Source of the DNA: Cyprinodon diabolis
Lineage: Eukaryota > Chordata > Actinopteri > Cyprinodontiformes > Cyprinodontidae
Length of the DNA: 64,000 bases
Assembly: GCA_030533445.1 (NCBI GenBank)
Contig: CM060080.1
Span: 7,923,717 to 7,987,716 of the forward strand
Reading direction: 5' to 3'
Notes under the pieces: model-generated
The model's database searches: none
What the model saw: only the letters and a program-made list of their open reading frames with translations
Told to the model about the DNA's origin: nothing
Position numbers and translations under genes: made by a program
Part shown: positions 35,201-50,200 of the stretch, one piece after another
How the letters are laid out: each line of letters begins with the position of its first letter
How positions within the stretch are numbered: position 1 is the stretch's first letter

Positions 35201-38200
35201 ATGTTATCGTTGTCTTGGCAACCACAATGTTTTACATCAGGTGGCAACTTTTAGCCAATCATGTAGCGTAACGACACTGGCAGGAAGCAGGACACCAGCA
35301 GATCTGGTAGCTACACCCGGCCAGAGACTGCTGTTGAATAGGATTGAATGGGACTGACAGCGCACCGCCGGTATGTGGGGATCTGAGCGGCTCCCACCGA
35401 GAAATTATCTTTAAAGGCAGGATGGTAATCTGGATGAACTGACTGAACAGACCATGTTTTCAGATGGACTTTCTCACTTCAAAATAGATTCAAACTACTT
35501 TTTACCCACTGATCACAGCAAATATAGCAAAGCAACTCTGGCATTGAACACAGGAGCAGCAGAAGCATCAGACGCATCTGGACAAACTTTACTGGACGTC
35601 TCGCCTTAATGTGGACGAGCAGCAGAAATAAAGCAGGAGTTTTTTTTGCTGCTGAAATCGCGGTGTGAATGTAGCATGAGGTGGAAGAAACCTGCTGCAG
35701 GATCCCCATCAGACGTTTGGAGCAAAGGTGCTCAAACCGCTGTTCAGGAGGCGGAGGAAAACGTCCTGGCAGCGGATGTATGGTCTGCTGCTCCAGGCTG
35801 TTTCTGGGAAGCTGCCGTGTTTCTGCGATCCAGGATTCATGAGAGGACCCGGGTTTAGAATCGCAGCTGAATCACCTGCTATGATTTATATTTTATTTCC
35901 AGGGCTCGTCTTCGGAAAGAGGAGAAGCTGAGGGATCAAGAACTGAGAATGAGGGAGAAGGAGGAGAAACTGAAGGAGCAGGAGGTGAAGGAAAGAGTCC
36001 TGGCTAATGGGTAAGGAGCAGAAACATGCGCCATCAATCATTGCTTGATAGCTGCAGTATGTGGGGCTAAATAAGGGCACCTGATTCTCTAATGCATTGT
36101 AGGACACGGTAGCCCTTTCCTTTGGTCTCACTTTTTGTTTACATTACTTATTTAAATGATGCACTGTAAAGCCTCTTACCATCTGAAATTAGCAACATGG
36201 GTTGACCTGCTAGCAATCCGCATCTGTATCCTGTCCCATTGGCAATGAAAGCTTGTTCAGTAAAATGTCTTAATTATTCAACTCAAAAAGAAGTCACTGC
36301 TCAGATTATTTATCCGTCTTGGTAAAGAGAACTCTGATAACAACTGTCACCAGTTTGTGGGGTTGGACCTACAGCGTATCTGATCAGTCAGGATGTCCCT
36401 GCAGGAACTGATCCAGTAATCCTAACTTATTTCCTCCTTTTTATTCTTTACTAAGGCAGCACCATGCAGAGCCTGCGGAGCCAAACTTCTATCATATGGG
36501 GAACTATTGTTTTTTTTTTATTCCAGATGATTGTCATGGTGATAAATCAAAGAAGTGTCCGTGTTTATTACAAACAATAATTCAGTGTGCTAAGTTTACT
36601 TTTATTAGGCTACTCCAATTATTTCATGTCTATAAATATTACCACTGTGATAAATATCTGATGCACATCCCTAAAGTGATTGCCTGACATTAGTTAAATC
36701 TGCACCATGTTTTAAACCCGAACAAAGGGAAACAATGACGATGAATGTCAATAACTGAATCGATAAGGAATTGAATCGTTTCAAAGAATTGATAAGGGAA
36801 TCTGAACGTGAAAATCGTATCAATTCCCAACACTACTGACAGCCAGCGACAAATTCATCCTCTCTGTTCTCTTCTATGCATTTGCTGCACAATGAGCAGC
36901 TCATTAGCTTAGCATCGTCATCAATAAGACAATCTCTTGTGAAACACAGTCTTCCCAAAAGCACCATTTTCCACTAAACTTCCTCTTCTTCCTGGGGGCT
37001 TTAGATCTTTGCTCCCCCTCCTTCTCATACGCTTATTGTCTGTTAGAAGGCTTGGTTGCTCCAGCTATACACTGTAGGGCTGCAACTAACGATTATTTTG
37101 CAAAACGATTAATCTGTTGATTTTTTTTTTTTTTCGATTAATAATGGGATACCGAAAGGTCCCTTAAAAAAGATTTTTAACTAAATTAAACCAGGTGGAA
37201 CTAAAAACTTTTCTACTTCAAGAGTTCTGGATGGACCATATTGACAGGAGAAAACTTTTTTTTTTTTTTATGTAAAATGTTTATATATTTTTTTACAATT
37301 TTGATATTATTGCTGTTGTGAATGGGTTGCTCTATCAGCTAAAAACACGTCTTAGAGTCTCTATACTCCAGTTAACGATTAATCCATTACTAAATTAGTT
37401 GACGATTATTTAAATATTCGATTTATCACGATTAATCTGATTATTTGTTTCTGCCCCAATACACTGTGTTCAGAATTATCAGGCAAGTTGTATTTTTGAG
37501 GATTATTTTTATTATTGGGCCACAATTGTTCTCATATACAGCTTGGAGTAGGACAACATGTATAAAAAGGGTAATGTGGTCGAAATACTCATTTGCCTAA
37601 TACTTCTGCACACAGTGTACGCACGTCTTTCTGTCAGCATTCGAGGAACAGACGGGGGGAGACTCGCCAAAATAAAAGCTGAAAGGATGTAACTGTGGTC
37701 CAAACATTTCCTCACCTTGTGTTAAACGGTGCTCTGGGATTACTTATCAAATGAAAAATGTAGTCTCCTCTGGTTAGTGGCGAGTGTTAATTTTGGACCC
37801 CGGGTTAGGATGTGGCGCAGGTAAACAAACAGGAGCCTGTTTTCAGATGAACAGGAATCCTGCGGCGCCATTAGTTTCACGCCTTATCGTCATGCTGCTG
37901 CTTCATGTCTTATTTTTCTATTAACGGTTGCATAACGGCATTTCTTCTGTTTGGTTTTGTTGGGACTTCTTGAAAGTGGAATTTTTTGCAGAATGTATCA
38001 TTCCACTTTTTTCCCTTTGCTGATCAGGTTTTTAAAATAAACCCTGATTCGTGGAATTAGGAAAAGCGCCCGCATGCGTTTGGCAACATGTTGTGGCTAT
38101 CATGGCTTCAGAGGAAAGAGCTGCAGCAGTAAAGCTGTGAACGGTGGTTCAATACGTTTCTCTGCTCTGTCCTCAGGGAAACGGCTGCTGAGGCGCAGGG

Positions 38201-41200
38201 AGAACATTCTGGAAAGAACGGGAAGGAAAACGCTTTATCCAGCAGCATGAAAACAGGTAAAGTCTGATCCCAGGTCGGTTTAATACAGATTCTCCTGTTT
38301 TAGAGGAGTTTCTTTTGACACTTCATTAAACCAACCGCTTGTTTATTCAATTCAGTTTATTTCTTTAGAGCCAATTCAAAACATGTCATCTCAAGGCACT
38401 TTACAGTTCACCAGATCATCCAGTCAGATTATTTTAAAGTTTTCTGTCCAAGGAAAACTAGCTGATTGCATCGACTCATTGACTCATCAGCAATCCCTTA
38501 CATTAAGTATGCTTGTAGTGACAGTGGAGAGGAAAAACTCCCTTTGAACAGGAAGAAACCTCCAGCAGAACCAGGCTCAGTGTGAGCGGCCATCTGCTGA
38601 GGCCGACTGGGGTTCAAGGAGACAGAAGCAGACATAGAAAAAGAAGCATAGATAAAAAAGGCAACTGTCAACCAGCTCCACAGGCGGCCCCATCCAGGAA
38701 ACACACAGCCAGTCAGACGAGCTCTGAGCCAGCTCCCATGTCAGAGGATGAAGAGAGCACATCCAGTTAGTCACAGTCAGAGAAACAGGACTACACTGGA
38801 AAACAGGCCAAGCTCCAACATTTAGAAACAAAGGTGTTGATGGCAGCAGCACAGCTGATATTTCTCTCCAGGATGGAGTCACAGCCAAACAGGAACAGAC
38901 CAGATGAAGCTACTATGAGAAAAAGCAGAGAGAGCAGAACGTTAGAGATTGAACTAACAGATTCTGCAGAGTTATTCTGGTCGTATATAAAGCTTGGAGG
39001 CAGCCTTTTAGTCTGTAATGTTTGTTTTTGTGTGTCTTGTGTTCTCCAGCCAAAGGAAGCCAAAATGAAGAACATCAGCAAACACATTCTGACTCCAAGT
39101 CCTCCGGCCTCGTTTTCAACCTGAGCAAAGAGGAGCTGGACCAGGAGCAGGAGAAGGTTTGCAGATCCGATCTAATGTCTCAGTGCCGTGATTGAGGCAC
39201 TCAGTGACGGTAATCCGCTAACGAGCCCTTGTCCTTCCCTGCAGGTTCGACAGCTGCTGGATCGGATTCAGAAGGCGGCGGCCTGCACCTGCCTGCTTCC
39301 TCTGGGTAAAGACCGGCTGTTCCGCAGATACTGGATCATCCCCTCTGCCTCCGCTCTGTTTGTGGAAGAGGACTTTTTCGGACTGACAGAGGACATGCTG
39401 AAGCCGCGCCCCAAACCTGAAGACGCTGCAGCTGATGAGGTGGATCAAAACATGGAGGCGGAGCCATCAAGTACCAAGTCAGTCTTCAACTGAGATCACT
39501 GAAGGCTTCAGAGCTTTCTAACAATGACTCAGCTTGTTTTGCTCTTATAACCTGACAGCGGTTGTTCGGACCCTGACCTCCCCAGTGCTCCGGTGAACCG
39601 GCCCAACCAGTGGTCCTTCTACGGCTCAATAGAGGAGGTGGATCAACTGATCGAAGCTCTGAACCCTCGAGGTCACAGAGAGGGCTCCCTGAGGGAGGCG
39701 CTGCTGCAGGACAGAGACAAGCTGCAGCAGCTGCTGCAGAACTGCGACCGCAGCAGATACAGGCTGCAGCCCACACAGACCGGTACCACATGAGGCAAAC
39801 CTTCTTTCCTCCGTGAGATCAGAACCGTTCTCTCACACAGCTCTGCTGTTTCTCTGTGTTCCAGGTGAAGAAGTGCTCCCAGCTTCCTCTGCATCAGCAG
39901 ATACCCTGATGGAAGTGAGATTAAGAGACCTGCTGCTGGACCTGGAGGACCGCATCTATCAGGGATCCCTGGGGACTTTGAAAGTAGGTTCAGCAGGTCC
40001 CAGTGATGAATGCTGTGGAGCTCCTGATGGACGCCACACTCAGCCGTCTCATTTTCCCATTTTTAAGGTGATGGACAGAAAGGTTTGGCGCACTGCGCTG
40101 GAGGAAGGAAACTACGAGCTTCTGGGATCTGATGCCAAAGAAAACGGCGTGATGAATGGTCAGGTGGAGCCGTGGGAAGTGGACTCGGCTCACCTCAGAA
40201 CCAGAGAGAGGTGCAATGACAGGTAGTCGGCAAATCCAAGCAGACCTGCTGAATGTTTGTGTTCTTGGATTAAAGCCGTTGATTGAGGGTGTTGATGCTT
40301 CAGGCTGCAGGAGCTCCGCTGCGAAGCCTCGGCCACCTGTGGGACCAGCGGCAGCACCACTCCTCAGGCTATCAGCAGCGTGGTGCGAGTTCTGGCTCAG
40401 GCCCTCAGTCACGTTGAGCAAGGCATTGAGAGACGCTTCCTTAAGCCTCCTCTGGGTGAGTCTGAGACTGCTGGTCTGAGCTTCCAGATCCTCTCATTTA
40501 TCTGTGAAAATTTGAATTGACAAAGTTCCAAATAGGTTTTCTACTTTCTGGTTGAGTCAAAGGAAAAGTCCAGTCAGCAGGAATAATGAATGGATTATTA
40601 TTTATCCCTAAAACTAATACGTTCGCAGTGATTTCATGAATTTTGCGTTAATTAGTAAAAAAATATTTAAAATTTTCGTTACGACCAGAGTCTGGGAGCG
40701 GCCATTTTTGTCTGAATATAGTAACCCCTCCCTCCTGCCATCTTCCGGCAGTGACGTCACGGTGCGGTAAGCCTAGCGCCATTCTCCCGCTTTACAAGCA
40801 AAATCAGTGGGAACTACTAGACACATCTGCAATCAAGAACAATTATTGAAGATTTCCAGAGGACTTCACCATTGAAATTCACCAGAGCTATAGTGAAACT
40901 GACAATGCCAACGTGCATGGCAGCTGGATGTTGGAATACATCGGGTAAAAGTGGAAAAATTTGTTATTTCACCTTTCCAATTCCTGATCCTCCACGGACG
41001 GGTTCATCGTTGCATTGCCAACCTGAAGAGGGAGGATTTGCCATCGAACTTCTGGCCAGAGAAAAAACACGTAATATGTAGCCAACATTTGGAAGAAGAA
41101 TTTTTCCAAGATGACTTGGATAATAGCGCGTTGTGACAAACACCAGATACAGCACTGGGACTTGATCAACAGCTGATACCACACCGTGACGTCACAAACC

Positions 41201-44200
41201 AGCAGTGATGGGACTAACGGCGTTGAAAGTAACGGCGTTACTAACGTCGTTACCTTCTTTTAGTAACGAGTAATCTAACTAATTACTTTGACTGTAACTA
41301 TAACGCAGTTACCATTGCAGACACCCCGTTACTGCGCGTTACTCAGGTCGCACAATGAACCTTTTTTCATGATAGGACTCGTGCGCAGCTGCGTGAAGCT
41401 GACACCCCACCCACGTCAAAAAAACTCTGCAAATAGTCTGAATGGTTAGTGCAACGTTAGTGCAGATTTGTGCAGAAAAAATATTGTTTGTGCTACTTTT
41501 GTTTAAGAGATATTAAAGATTATTTTTAGGTCATCCAGAGGTGCGCGCCTTGTCATGAGAGAGGGGAGGATGAGAATGGCTGATGTATAGTGAGATTCCG
41601 TCTGTCAGTTGGGTAGGTGGGTGTTTCTGCTGGCGGGTGTTAACGTACAGCACACACAGAGAGATGGAGAGTGAGGATGACTCCAGCAGCAAACAGCGTT
41701 TTCCTGACGGAAATACCGGTGTTATGTCGAGCTGCGTTTCCCCATCAGATACGGTTTCCTCTGCATCTCCGCACAGCGCAGGCGGCACGAGTCACCGCGC
41801 AAGCGACAGGAAACGCGCATGCTCGCTAAAGGCGCGCACCAGTCGCCCTGTGCTCGCGCCACAGGAGAACTATGGAGAGCGTGAACGATCAAATGAAAGG
41901 GAGAAATCTGGATGGATGGATGGATGGATACTCTGCCTTCTCAACCTACTGTATTTTTTATTTTAAACATTATTTGATGGCCTTTGTGGGAGGGATGGAG
42001 ATTTTATGTCACACGCAGAGTATACATCTAGATAGATAGATAGATAGATGTTGCAGTATCTATAACAACCCAAACACACAGGATTTCAGAATTAGGCATC
42101 CCCAGTTATTAATTTCATATACTCACCAGATCTGAATGCCCTGTTAAAAAACTTCACATGGCGTTCCCCCCTGATGTCATTTACATTGAGTTGCAAGAAA
42201 TGCAAAACTCTCTGCAGGTTCTTGTCTTTGTCGTCCGCTCTATTCAGCTGGCTTTTGAATCACACCGCGAGACGGTGGGAGCTGGGGGGTGAGGGTTACG
42301 GGGGCGAGAAACGCAAAAGTAACGCAATAGTTACTTTTACTAGTAACTAGTTACTTTTATTGTGGAGTAACTCAGTTAGTAACTCAGTTACTTTTTGGGA
42401 GAAGTAACTAGTAACTATAACTAATTACTTTTTCAAAGTAACGTGCCCAACACTGCAAACCAGTAGGTGGTAGTAGAGTTATTTGACAAACATGGATGCC
42501 TCCAGTAAAGCACATTCAAATTACTCTGACTTAAAAACATTTATCTATTGAACAGGATATAATTATTTAATATTTAAAGTACTTTTAGAAGAATGAATTC
42601 TGAATATGAGCGGACTTTTTCCTTTGCCAGTAACATAAAGCTTTTTAGATTTTAGCGATTTTACTCGATCACGCCTTTCCTAACATTCTGCAGTATGAAA
42701 TAAGTAATGAAAGATATGGCATGATTCATGCTAATATCGTATCAAAAATGCTCTTTGACACAATATCAGCGTGTCTAGCTAACGAACACAGTGTGTTTAT
42801 AACTGTGCAGGTGATGAAGACTCAAAAAAAGACCCGAAAATGAGGAAGAGCAAGAAGAAGGAAGATGACCAAGCATCCGATGGTATGACCTCAATTACAT
42901 ATGCTGCTGCTTCACCTCATGGACGAGGGATAACTCATATTTTATACTAGTTTTAAACTTTTATTTCCTGTAATTTAGGAAAGTTTTGTTTGAGGGACAG
43001 TATTTTGTACAAGTGGTGCTAGACTTAGACTTTGTCATTTTGTACACACGGAGTGTATGCAAAAAGAAATTTCGTTCAGTACATTTCTCAAGACATTTAG
43101 CTTTTTAAAGTGATATTAATATTCAAACACATCGATTGGTGGAAAAAAAGGCGGAATTAAAATGAGACTCAAATGAACTTGGCTCTGTTATCTAACTGCC
43201 AACATATGTTCTCTGACAATGAGATTGGAGAGCAAAATGATAAATATATGGAATAAAATGATTTATTGTCTTTTAATTTTTATGCCTCTGAAGTCATGAA
43301 AGAAATATATTACTGCAGACTAGTGAAAAATGTCATTGGAAACAATAGTGGGACTTCTGACATCATCACAGCACAAACACCACTGAGGTCTGGTGGAAGC
43401 CCAGGGCTTCTGATGGAGGCCATCTTCAGCTCAAACAGAAACAACCACGGACATTGGAGCCGCTTTGGTTCCTGTGGCAGGCTTGGTCCTGCATGATCTC
43501 AGCGTTCCTATCAGGGTTTATTAAAAACAACCTTGCAGGTGGTGATGTTAAGGGCAGGAGGAGGCGTAGTCCTCTTGATCTAAAACCACATGATTTTGTT
43601 TTGTGGGTATTAAGAGTGAGTTTGACTCAATGGGGATCTATAAATCATGCATTCTTTAGAAACTGAGGCTTTTTTTTAGATCTTTCTTTTGCCGCTAGAA
43701 GAAAGGAGACGTGAGGAGTCCCAAAATGAAGGATCTCTTTCTGTTTCTGTGGGTTAAACCTCTTTTTGCCTCACAGCAGCCCGTCTGACGCTCTGCTGCA
43801 TCTCCTTCCTCTTTCTGTCAGATGGAAGCAGTGACGGTGGGCGGGTCATTAAGACTGTTCTGGAGCGATGGAGGGAGTCTCTGCAATCCTGCTCCAGCTT
43901 CTCCCAGGTTCAGCTTCTTACCTCCTTTAAGCTCTTCGCTGAGAGCATCTCAGCATCCAGACTGATGGAGTTCTTCTTCCCAGGTGTTCATCCACCTGTC
44001 CAGTCTCGAAAGGAGCATTCGCTGGTCCCGTTCGGTCCTCAACGCCCGCTGTCGCCTCTGCAGACGCAAAGGAGACGCAGACAGCATGCTGCTGTGCGAC
44101 GGCTGTGATCGAGGACACCACATCCACTGTCTGAGGCCCCGTCTTAAGGTAAGGCACCTTCACAGAACCGCGGCACCATCCTCTGACGGCACCAGGTATT

Positions 44201-47200
44201 CATGAAACTCCACCTACTCCAGTGTGTTCCAGAGGGATCCTGGTTCTGTCCCGACTGTCGACCCAAACAGAGATCCAGCCGCGTTCCCTCCCGACAGCGC
44301 TCCTCTGTAGACGAGAAAGAGGAGGAGGACGAAGAGGAGGAGGATGAAGAGGAGGAGTCAGAAGAGGAATCTGAGGAGGAAGATGAGGAGGAGCAAGAAG
44401 AGGAGGAGGAGGAAGAGGAGGAAGCTGTGAGGTACGTGCAGAACGGTTCTGTTTACGTTTAGGCGGATCAACCAGAAGTAAAACCTATTTTATTTCTGCA
44501 GCACCAAGAAGAGCCAGGCTGCCCCCCCCAGAGGCAAAACCCTTCAGGCCACGCCCAGAGGTCAACAAGCTCCGCCCAGAAACGGAGCTGCTTCATCAGG
44601 GAAAACCTCTGCTGCCTCCAGGTGTGTTTTTTTGTTTTGTTTAAAAAAGCTGATTCTAGTTTTCTGCTCTTCATCCATTCATCTATTGTCTCTGAACACA
44701 GAAGCTCAGGGAAGAAGGCCTCTGCTTCTAACGACAGAGCGGCGTCGCGCTCAGGACAGCGTGGCGGTGCCCGCCTCAGTAATGAGACCCTCCCTCCAAA
44801 GAGCAGCATCAGAACCTCACCGGGTCAGAGAGACGTCAGCAAGAGGCCCTCAGCAGGTAGGCTGATGAATCCAAGGAGAGTAGGGGGCGTGGCCTAACAA
44901 GGGACTTCAGCCGTTCCCAGCTGTTTGGGAATCCTTCCACACCTGAACACAGCAGAAAGAGTCTGTTTCTATAGCTCTGACTGGGGTCCTCAGACACACT
45001 CCTTTCACCCGTTAGGCGCAAACAGAGTGAGTAGCAGTTCCTGACAACGTTCGGCTATGAGCCGCTGCACTGAAGTGTGGCGGATAGAACCCTGGAAGTC
45101 TTTAGCTGAGTTATACTTGGATCGTGGTGCCGGGCTGTGAGTGCCATGCGCGAACCCATAAATGCACTGTACTCGCAAAAACCACAGAGGGACACTGATC
45201 AACATAACCAGTGGAAATGCAGAAAAAAGAAGAAACCGTTAATGTCCCACCTCCAAAATGGCCGAGCGCAGTATTGTTTATTTAACAATTGATGATTATT
45301 GAAGAATAACAGGTGTGTTGCACAGAAATATACGGTGGAATAAAACATTTACCTTCTGCACAGAGAGAGATGATGATGATGGGGAAACCAGCTCCTACAA
45401 CAGAGAATTAGGGCCAAGCTAAAGGGGTGTTTTTATACGAGAATAAAGTAATAACATTAGAATAATGTTGTAACATTATAAAGCTGCAACAATATCAGAA
45501 TAAAGTCAGAATATTATGAGAATAAATTCATCATACAAACTCTGTTGTATTCAATACACTGTCGTTTGCACAATCGTTTCAAAGTCCTTCTCATAATAAT
45601 AATATAGATAATAATAATTCTGATAATTTTAATAACTTAATATTTCCTCATTTGCCAAAATATAACTTGACATCAGACTCGACATTCCTTATTTTAGGGA
45701 AGACTGCTTTATCTATCCGTCCATTTTCCATCACCTTTATCCCTGCTTGGGTGGTGAGTGGTGCTGGTGTCTCCAGCTGTCTACGGGCGAGAGCCCCCCT
45801 GTGAAGCTCATAGGAGCCCTTTTAAAAAAATAATGTATATAAAATGATTGTGTTACCAAAAAAAGCTAATTTATTCGATACTATGGGTAGTTGTTTCAGC
45901 CTTTTTTTAATTTATATGTGATGGAAACGGAACATTAATCCTTGTTTTTACCACAGGCTTGGCCAGTAAACTCCCCTGTTTGCTGAATAAACCGTAATAA
46001 TGCTGCATTTAACCACAATGTTACACTGGAACCCTTTCACAGGCAAACCTGTCTGTAGGGATCAACCTTATTTCAGGGTTCCCGCGGGTCCTTAAAAAGT
46101 CTTAAAAGGCATTGAATTCTTCAAAATAAAACTAAGGCCTTAATTGGTATTAAAATGTCTTAAATCAGTCTTTTGTAGGTCTTAATTTTTAAAACATCAT
46201 AAATAGAATAATTTTTATTATGATTTATTTTTGTAATCAAAGTAAAACATTAAAATAGACATTTTGTTTTTATTAAAAAAAAAAATAACGGCTCACTATT
46301 ATTGGTTCCGTCCCGATAGCGGAACCAATAAAAGCGTTGTTGCGGCCGGGACATTTGGGAGATGCACCATTAACTTTTTGTCTGGAAAATATGAGCAAGT
46401 GTAAATGTAACCAAAATTGCTTTAACTTTTTATTAACATTACTAAAAATCTGAACAAATTTTTTTTTCTTTTTTTTTATGATTTATATTTTATTGTCTTT
46501 CACAAATGGTAATGCAAAGCCAATACTTTAAGATTGTCACAACAGGTTTTCCTTAAGTGCCCCTATAATAACACATGAGGTTTTGAACGTAAAAAGTAAA
46601 CAAAACAAGCCGAAAATAAAATAATTGAGGTAATAATGTAGCTTTGAAGTGGGGTGAGGGATAATAATAATTATAAATTTCCTTTCCTCATTCTAGCGCC
46701 TCCATTAACTATCCAGCTTTCCCTACAAGCTTACAATTGCTCTTGGCTCCAGCCAAGAGTTTTCTCCATGGCTAAAACCAGGGAACATACATGAGGCTCA
46801 GTGTATTTCGTGCTAGAAGTGATTCAAGCTCAGAACGATGGGAATTAAGGCAGTGGAGTCGCACATGCGAAGCACGAAACACAAAGCGTCAAAATGGAGT
46901 TACCGAGAAACAGCCGGTATTTCTCAGTTTTGTTCCACCCTTGTCTCTGCAACGCCTCCACTTATCACCAAATCAAACATACTAAGAAAACGATACAAAG
47001 AAAAATAGCTGCAAAAAAGACTTAGCACTGGTTATGTTGTGGCTTTAAAACTGATTTGTTTTGTTCCCTGCTAAAACAAAAGTTTGTGAATTCAGTTAAA
47101 TAATTGTTAAAATATATCTGTCATTTGTGTTTTTAGCTTTCTTCCTGTATGGAAAGTTTTTCAAAATTTGAAACATTAGTGCAGTGGTTTATGTTAAAAT

Positions 47201-50200
47201 AAACCTTTGGGTTAAGTTGTCGCAAGCAGGTTTTTCTTGTGTTTCTTGTGAATTTGGTCTTAAATTTTTATTTCAAGTGGCATTAAAAAGTCTTAAAAAG
47301 TCTTGAATTTAACTTGCCTTATGCTGTAGGAACCCTGTTATGTGCTCCCATTTGGAACGAGTGTGCGGTCAGTGCCCAAAGTTCGCAGTATGCCGACCCG
47401 CTGGCCCTATTAGTGGCAAATATGAACAGTTTTATTTCAGGGCAGTGGTGAGGGCTTTTAACGCATTGTCCCGCTGTGCTGAAGCGCACTAGCGAGAACC
47501 ACGTAAAGTGTTCTAACTTTTAACAGATTTGTGTTTCTCCAGCTTTCCTCTGATCGCTTTACCTTCACTTCCTCTCGTCCAGCTCTTCTCAAAGCGATTT
47601 GTTTCCGGGTGAGAAGTATGTAATTCGTTCGGGTCACATTGGGACCCCAGGCCAGTGTGAGGTCACAGTTAGCCCCGCGGCGCACAGCTCAATGTGTGAA
47701 TATAAACCAGGGATAAAACCTCAGTAGAAATAGGAGCCATTAAACTTGCTGCTGTCTGACACCCAGCGCTTCTTTCAAACATATCTTCTCTCGAAATGGA
47801 GATATGTTTCTCCTCCAGGTCACTAACCAAACTGATCTGGTTCCCAGGATGAGATGTTTGAACAGCTTCTATTCAGATCTACAGCCTGATTTCCTCCTTT
47901 CCTCCTACAGAAGCTGCGCCTCCCAAACCATCAAAAACAGTCCTCCCAGCAGCCTCCTCATCCTCCTCCAGTCGGCGCTCCTCAGGGAGGAATCAGGGAG
48001 TCCATGAGCTGTCTGCCTGTGAGCAGCTGACGGTTGAGCTGGTCAGACATGAGGACAGCTGGCCCTTCATGAAGCTGGTGTCCAAGACTCAGGTACACAA
48101 ACTTTTAAACCCAACAGCTGATCTAGTTAAGCTTTGCTTCCAAGCTGGGTGTAATCCCTGCATGAGCACCTGGTTGCTTCTCAGGGCCGTTACCTGCAGA
48201 GCGCCCTGAGCTCAGCCCACTTAGAGCTGCTGCTTTCCTCTAAAGATCCTCCTTGTTTTTGTGCAGGTTCCTGATTACTATGACATCATCACAAAGCCCA
48301 TAGCTCTGAGCACCATCAGAGAGAAGGTCAACAACTGTCAATATCAGACCGCAGGTGAGAAAGAAGTGCTGAGACCCTAAAAATAGGGTTCTAGGATCTG
48401 AGATGATTGATTATAAAACGAAATCAGCTGAAGTTCAAACTCGGCAAAACTCGACCACCTCCTGATACAGCAGAGCCTTTAGAGCCGCAAACACCAGACT
48501 GCTCTGGTTCTGTGAGGAGTGGCCAACGTTTCCATATGCAGATAGGTGTAAATGAGCCTCTGCAGGCTGCATCATCCGTACTGGTGTCGGACACCGTTTG
48601 GATTTGAATAATTCTGGTTCCTGTTGATCTGATTCTTATAGAAGGATGAAAATGTTCATCTTTTAAATGAGTCAGTTACCCAGACATCTGTCTTGGTCAA
48701 AATTCCTTTTAATTGCTTTAGCTTTTTATTAACATTACTAAAAATCTGAAAAAAAGTTATTTTCTTTTTTTATGATTTATATTTTATTGTCTTTCACAAA
48801 TGAAATTTTACAAGTTTGCAAGATAATGCAAAGCCAATACTTTAAGATTGTCACAACAGGTTTTCCTTTAGTGCCCCTATAATAACACATTAGGTTTTGA
48901 ACGTAAAAAGTAAACAAAACAAACCGAAAATAAAATAACTGAGGTAATAATGTAGCTTTGAAGTGGGGTGAGGGATAATAATAATTATAAATGTCCTTTC
49001 CTCATTCTAGCGCCTCCATTAACTATCCAGTTTTACTACAAGCCCCTAAACAAAATCCCTTCCATGTTGCTTTATATACTTCAGCCATATTGTTGAATTT
49101 GTCGATTTCCAGTCTAATATATGCAGTCATCTTTTCCATATTGGTTAGAATGAATAAATGGTTAGAATTACATCAATCCATTCATTCAGTTTTGGTAGCA
49201 GATCACTTCGCCATCTTCTGGTTATTGCTTTCTTACTAGCCAACAACATCATTCAAAGTAATTTATAATTGCCTCTTTTTAAATCTATCACTTCATTTTT
49301 TTTTATTTTGGGACTGGTGGCTTAGTGGTTAAAGCATAGAGCTTGTAATCCTGAGGTTGTGAGTTCGAAACCCATTCCCACAGACTGCCACTCTGGGTTC
49401 TGAGCAAAGACCCTTAACCCCCCACTGCTCCCCAGGCGCCGCACAAAGGCAGCCCACTGGTCCCCAATGGGATGGGTTAAATACAGAGGTAAATTTCTCC
49501 AATGTGAGATCAATAAAGCTTTCTTACTTAGACAGGTATGGGGTATCGAAGGCTAACAAGGAAGTCAAATGACCCCCCATCTCTAATGTAACTCTAATGT
49601 AATCTTGTGAATTTCCTCCATGTGAATTCTCACATGGAGATTTATTCTTTAACCTCTTTAAAACATATCCAGTGTCTAATTATGGCAGAAAGCATTTTAG
49701 TTTTATCATTTATTTGTATATAGTTTGTTGCAAGGATCTTCCAGTTTGAAGAAATAGTAAATGTAGGAGCGGGATGGGAGTGGGAGTAATTTCACCAGTA
49801 GTGGGATGTGACAGGATTTAGATTTCTACTCTGGGGCCCCATAAAACTCTGTTTACATGTATGGTTAATACAACTACTCCTTATTTGTGCACATAATTCT
49901 GTTTTTGATTAAAAAAAATCCTTTGGCTAAAATGCCATCAGAACACTTATAATAAGTGTGTCTCAGGATGGCCAGTTTATCCCGCCTCCTGCTCCTTCCC
50001 TGGAATGTAAACCGTTCTTTTCCCTCTGCTTGTCTCTGCAGGTGACTACATCTCAGACGTGGAGTTGATGTTCTCCAACTGTCTCCAGTATAATCCCCGT
50101 CAGACCAACGAGGCCAAGGCCGGAGTCCGCCTGCAGCAGTTCTTCCACTCTGAGCTCAACCGCCTCGGCCTCAGAGAACGCTGCTCTGCTCCGCCCACCA

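Noticed and set aside
44317..44425. GAG/GAA-rich tract as a simple repeat
   Set aside because: It is in frame within baz1a exon 24 and encodes the acidic tract expected after the PHD finger.
44468..44809. 113-codon minus-strand ORF
   Set aside because: Antisense to baz1a exons 25-26, which are secure from splice phase and domain context.
49311..49400. Possible tRNA gene
   Set aside because: A and B boxes are good, but there is no cloverleaf closure, and the sequence continues as a SINE body found in two other places.
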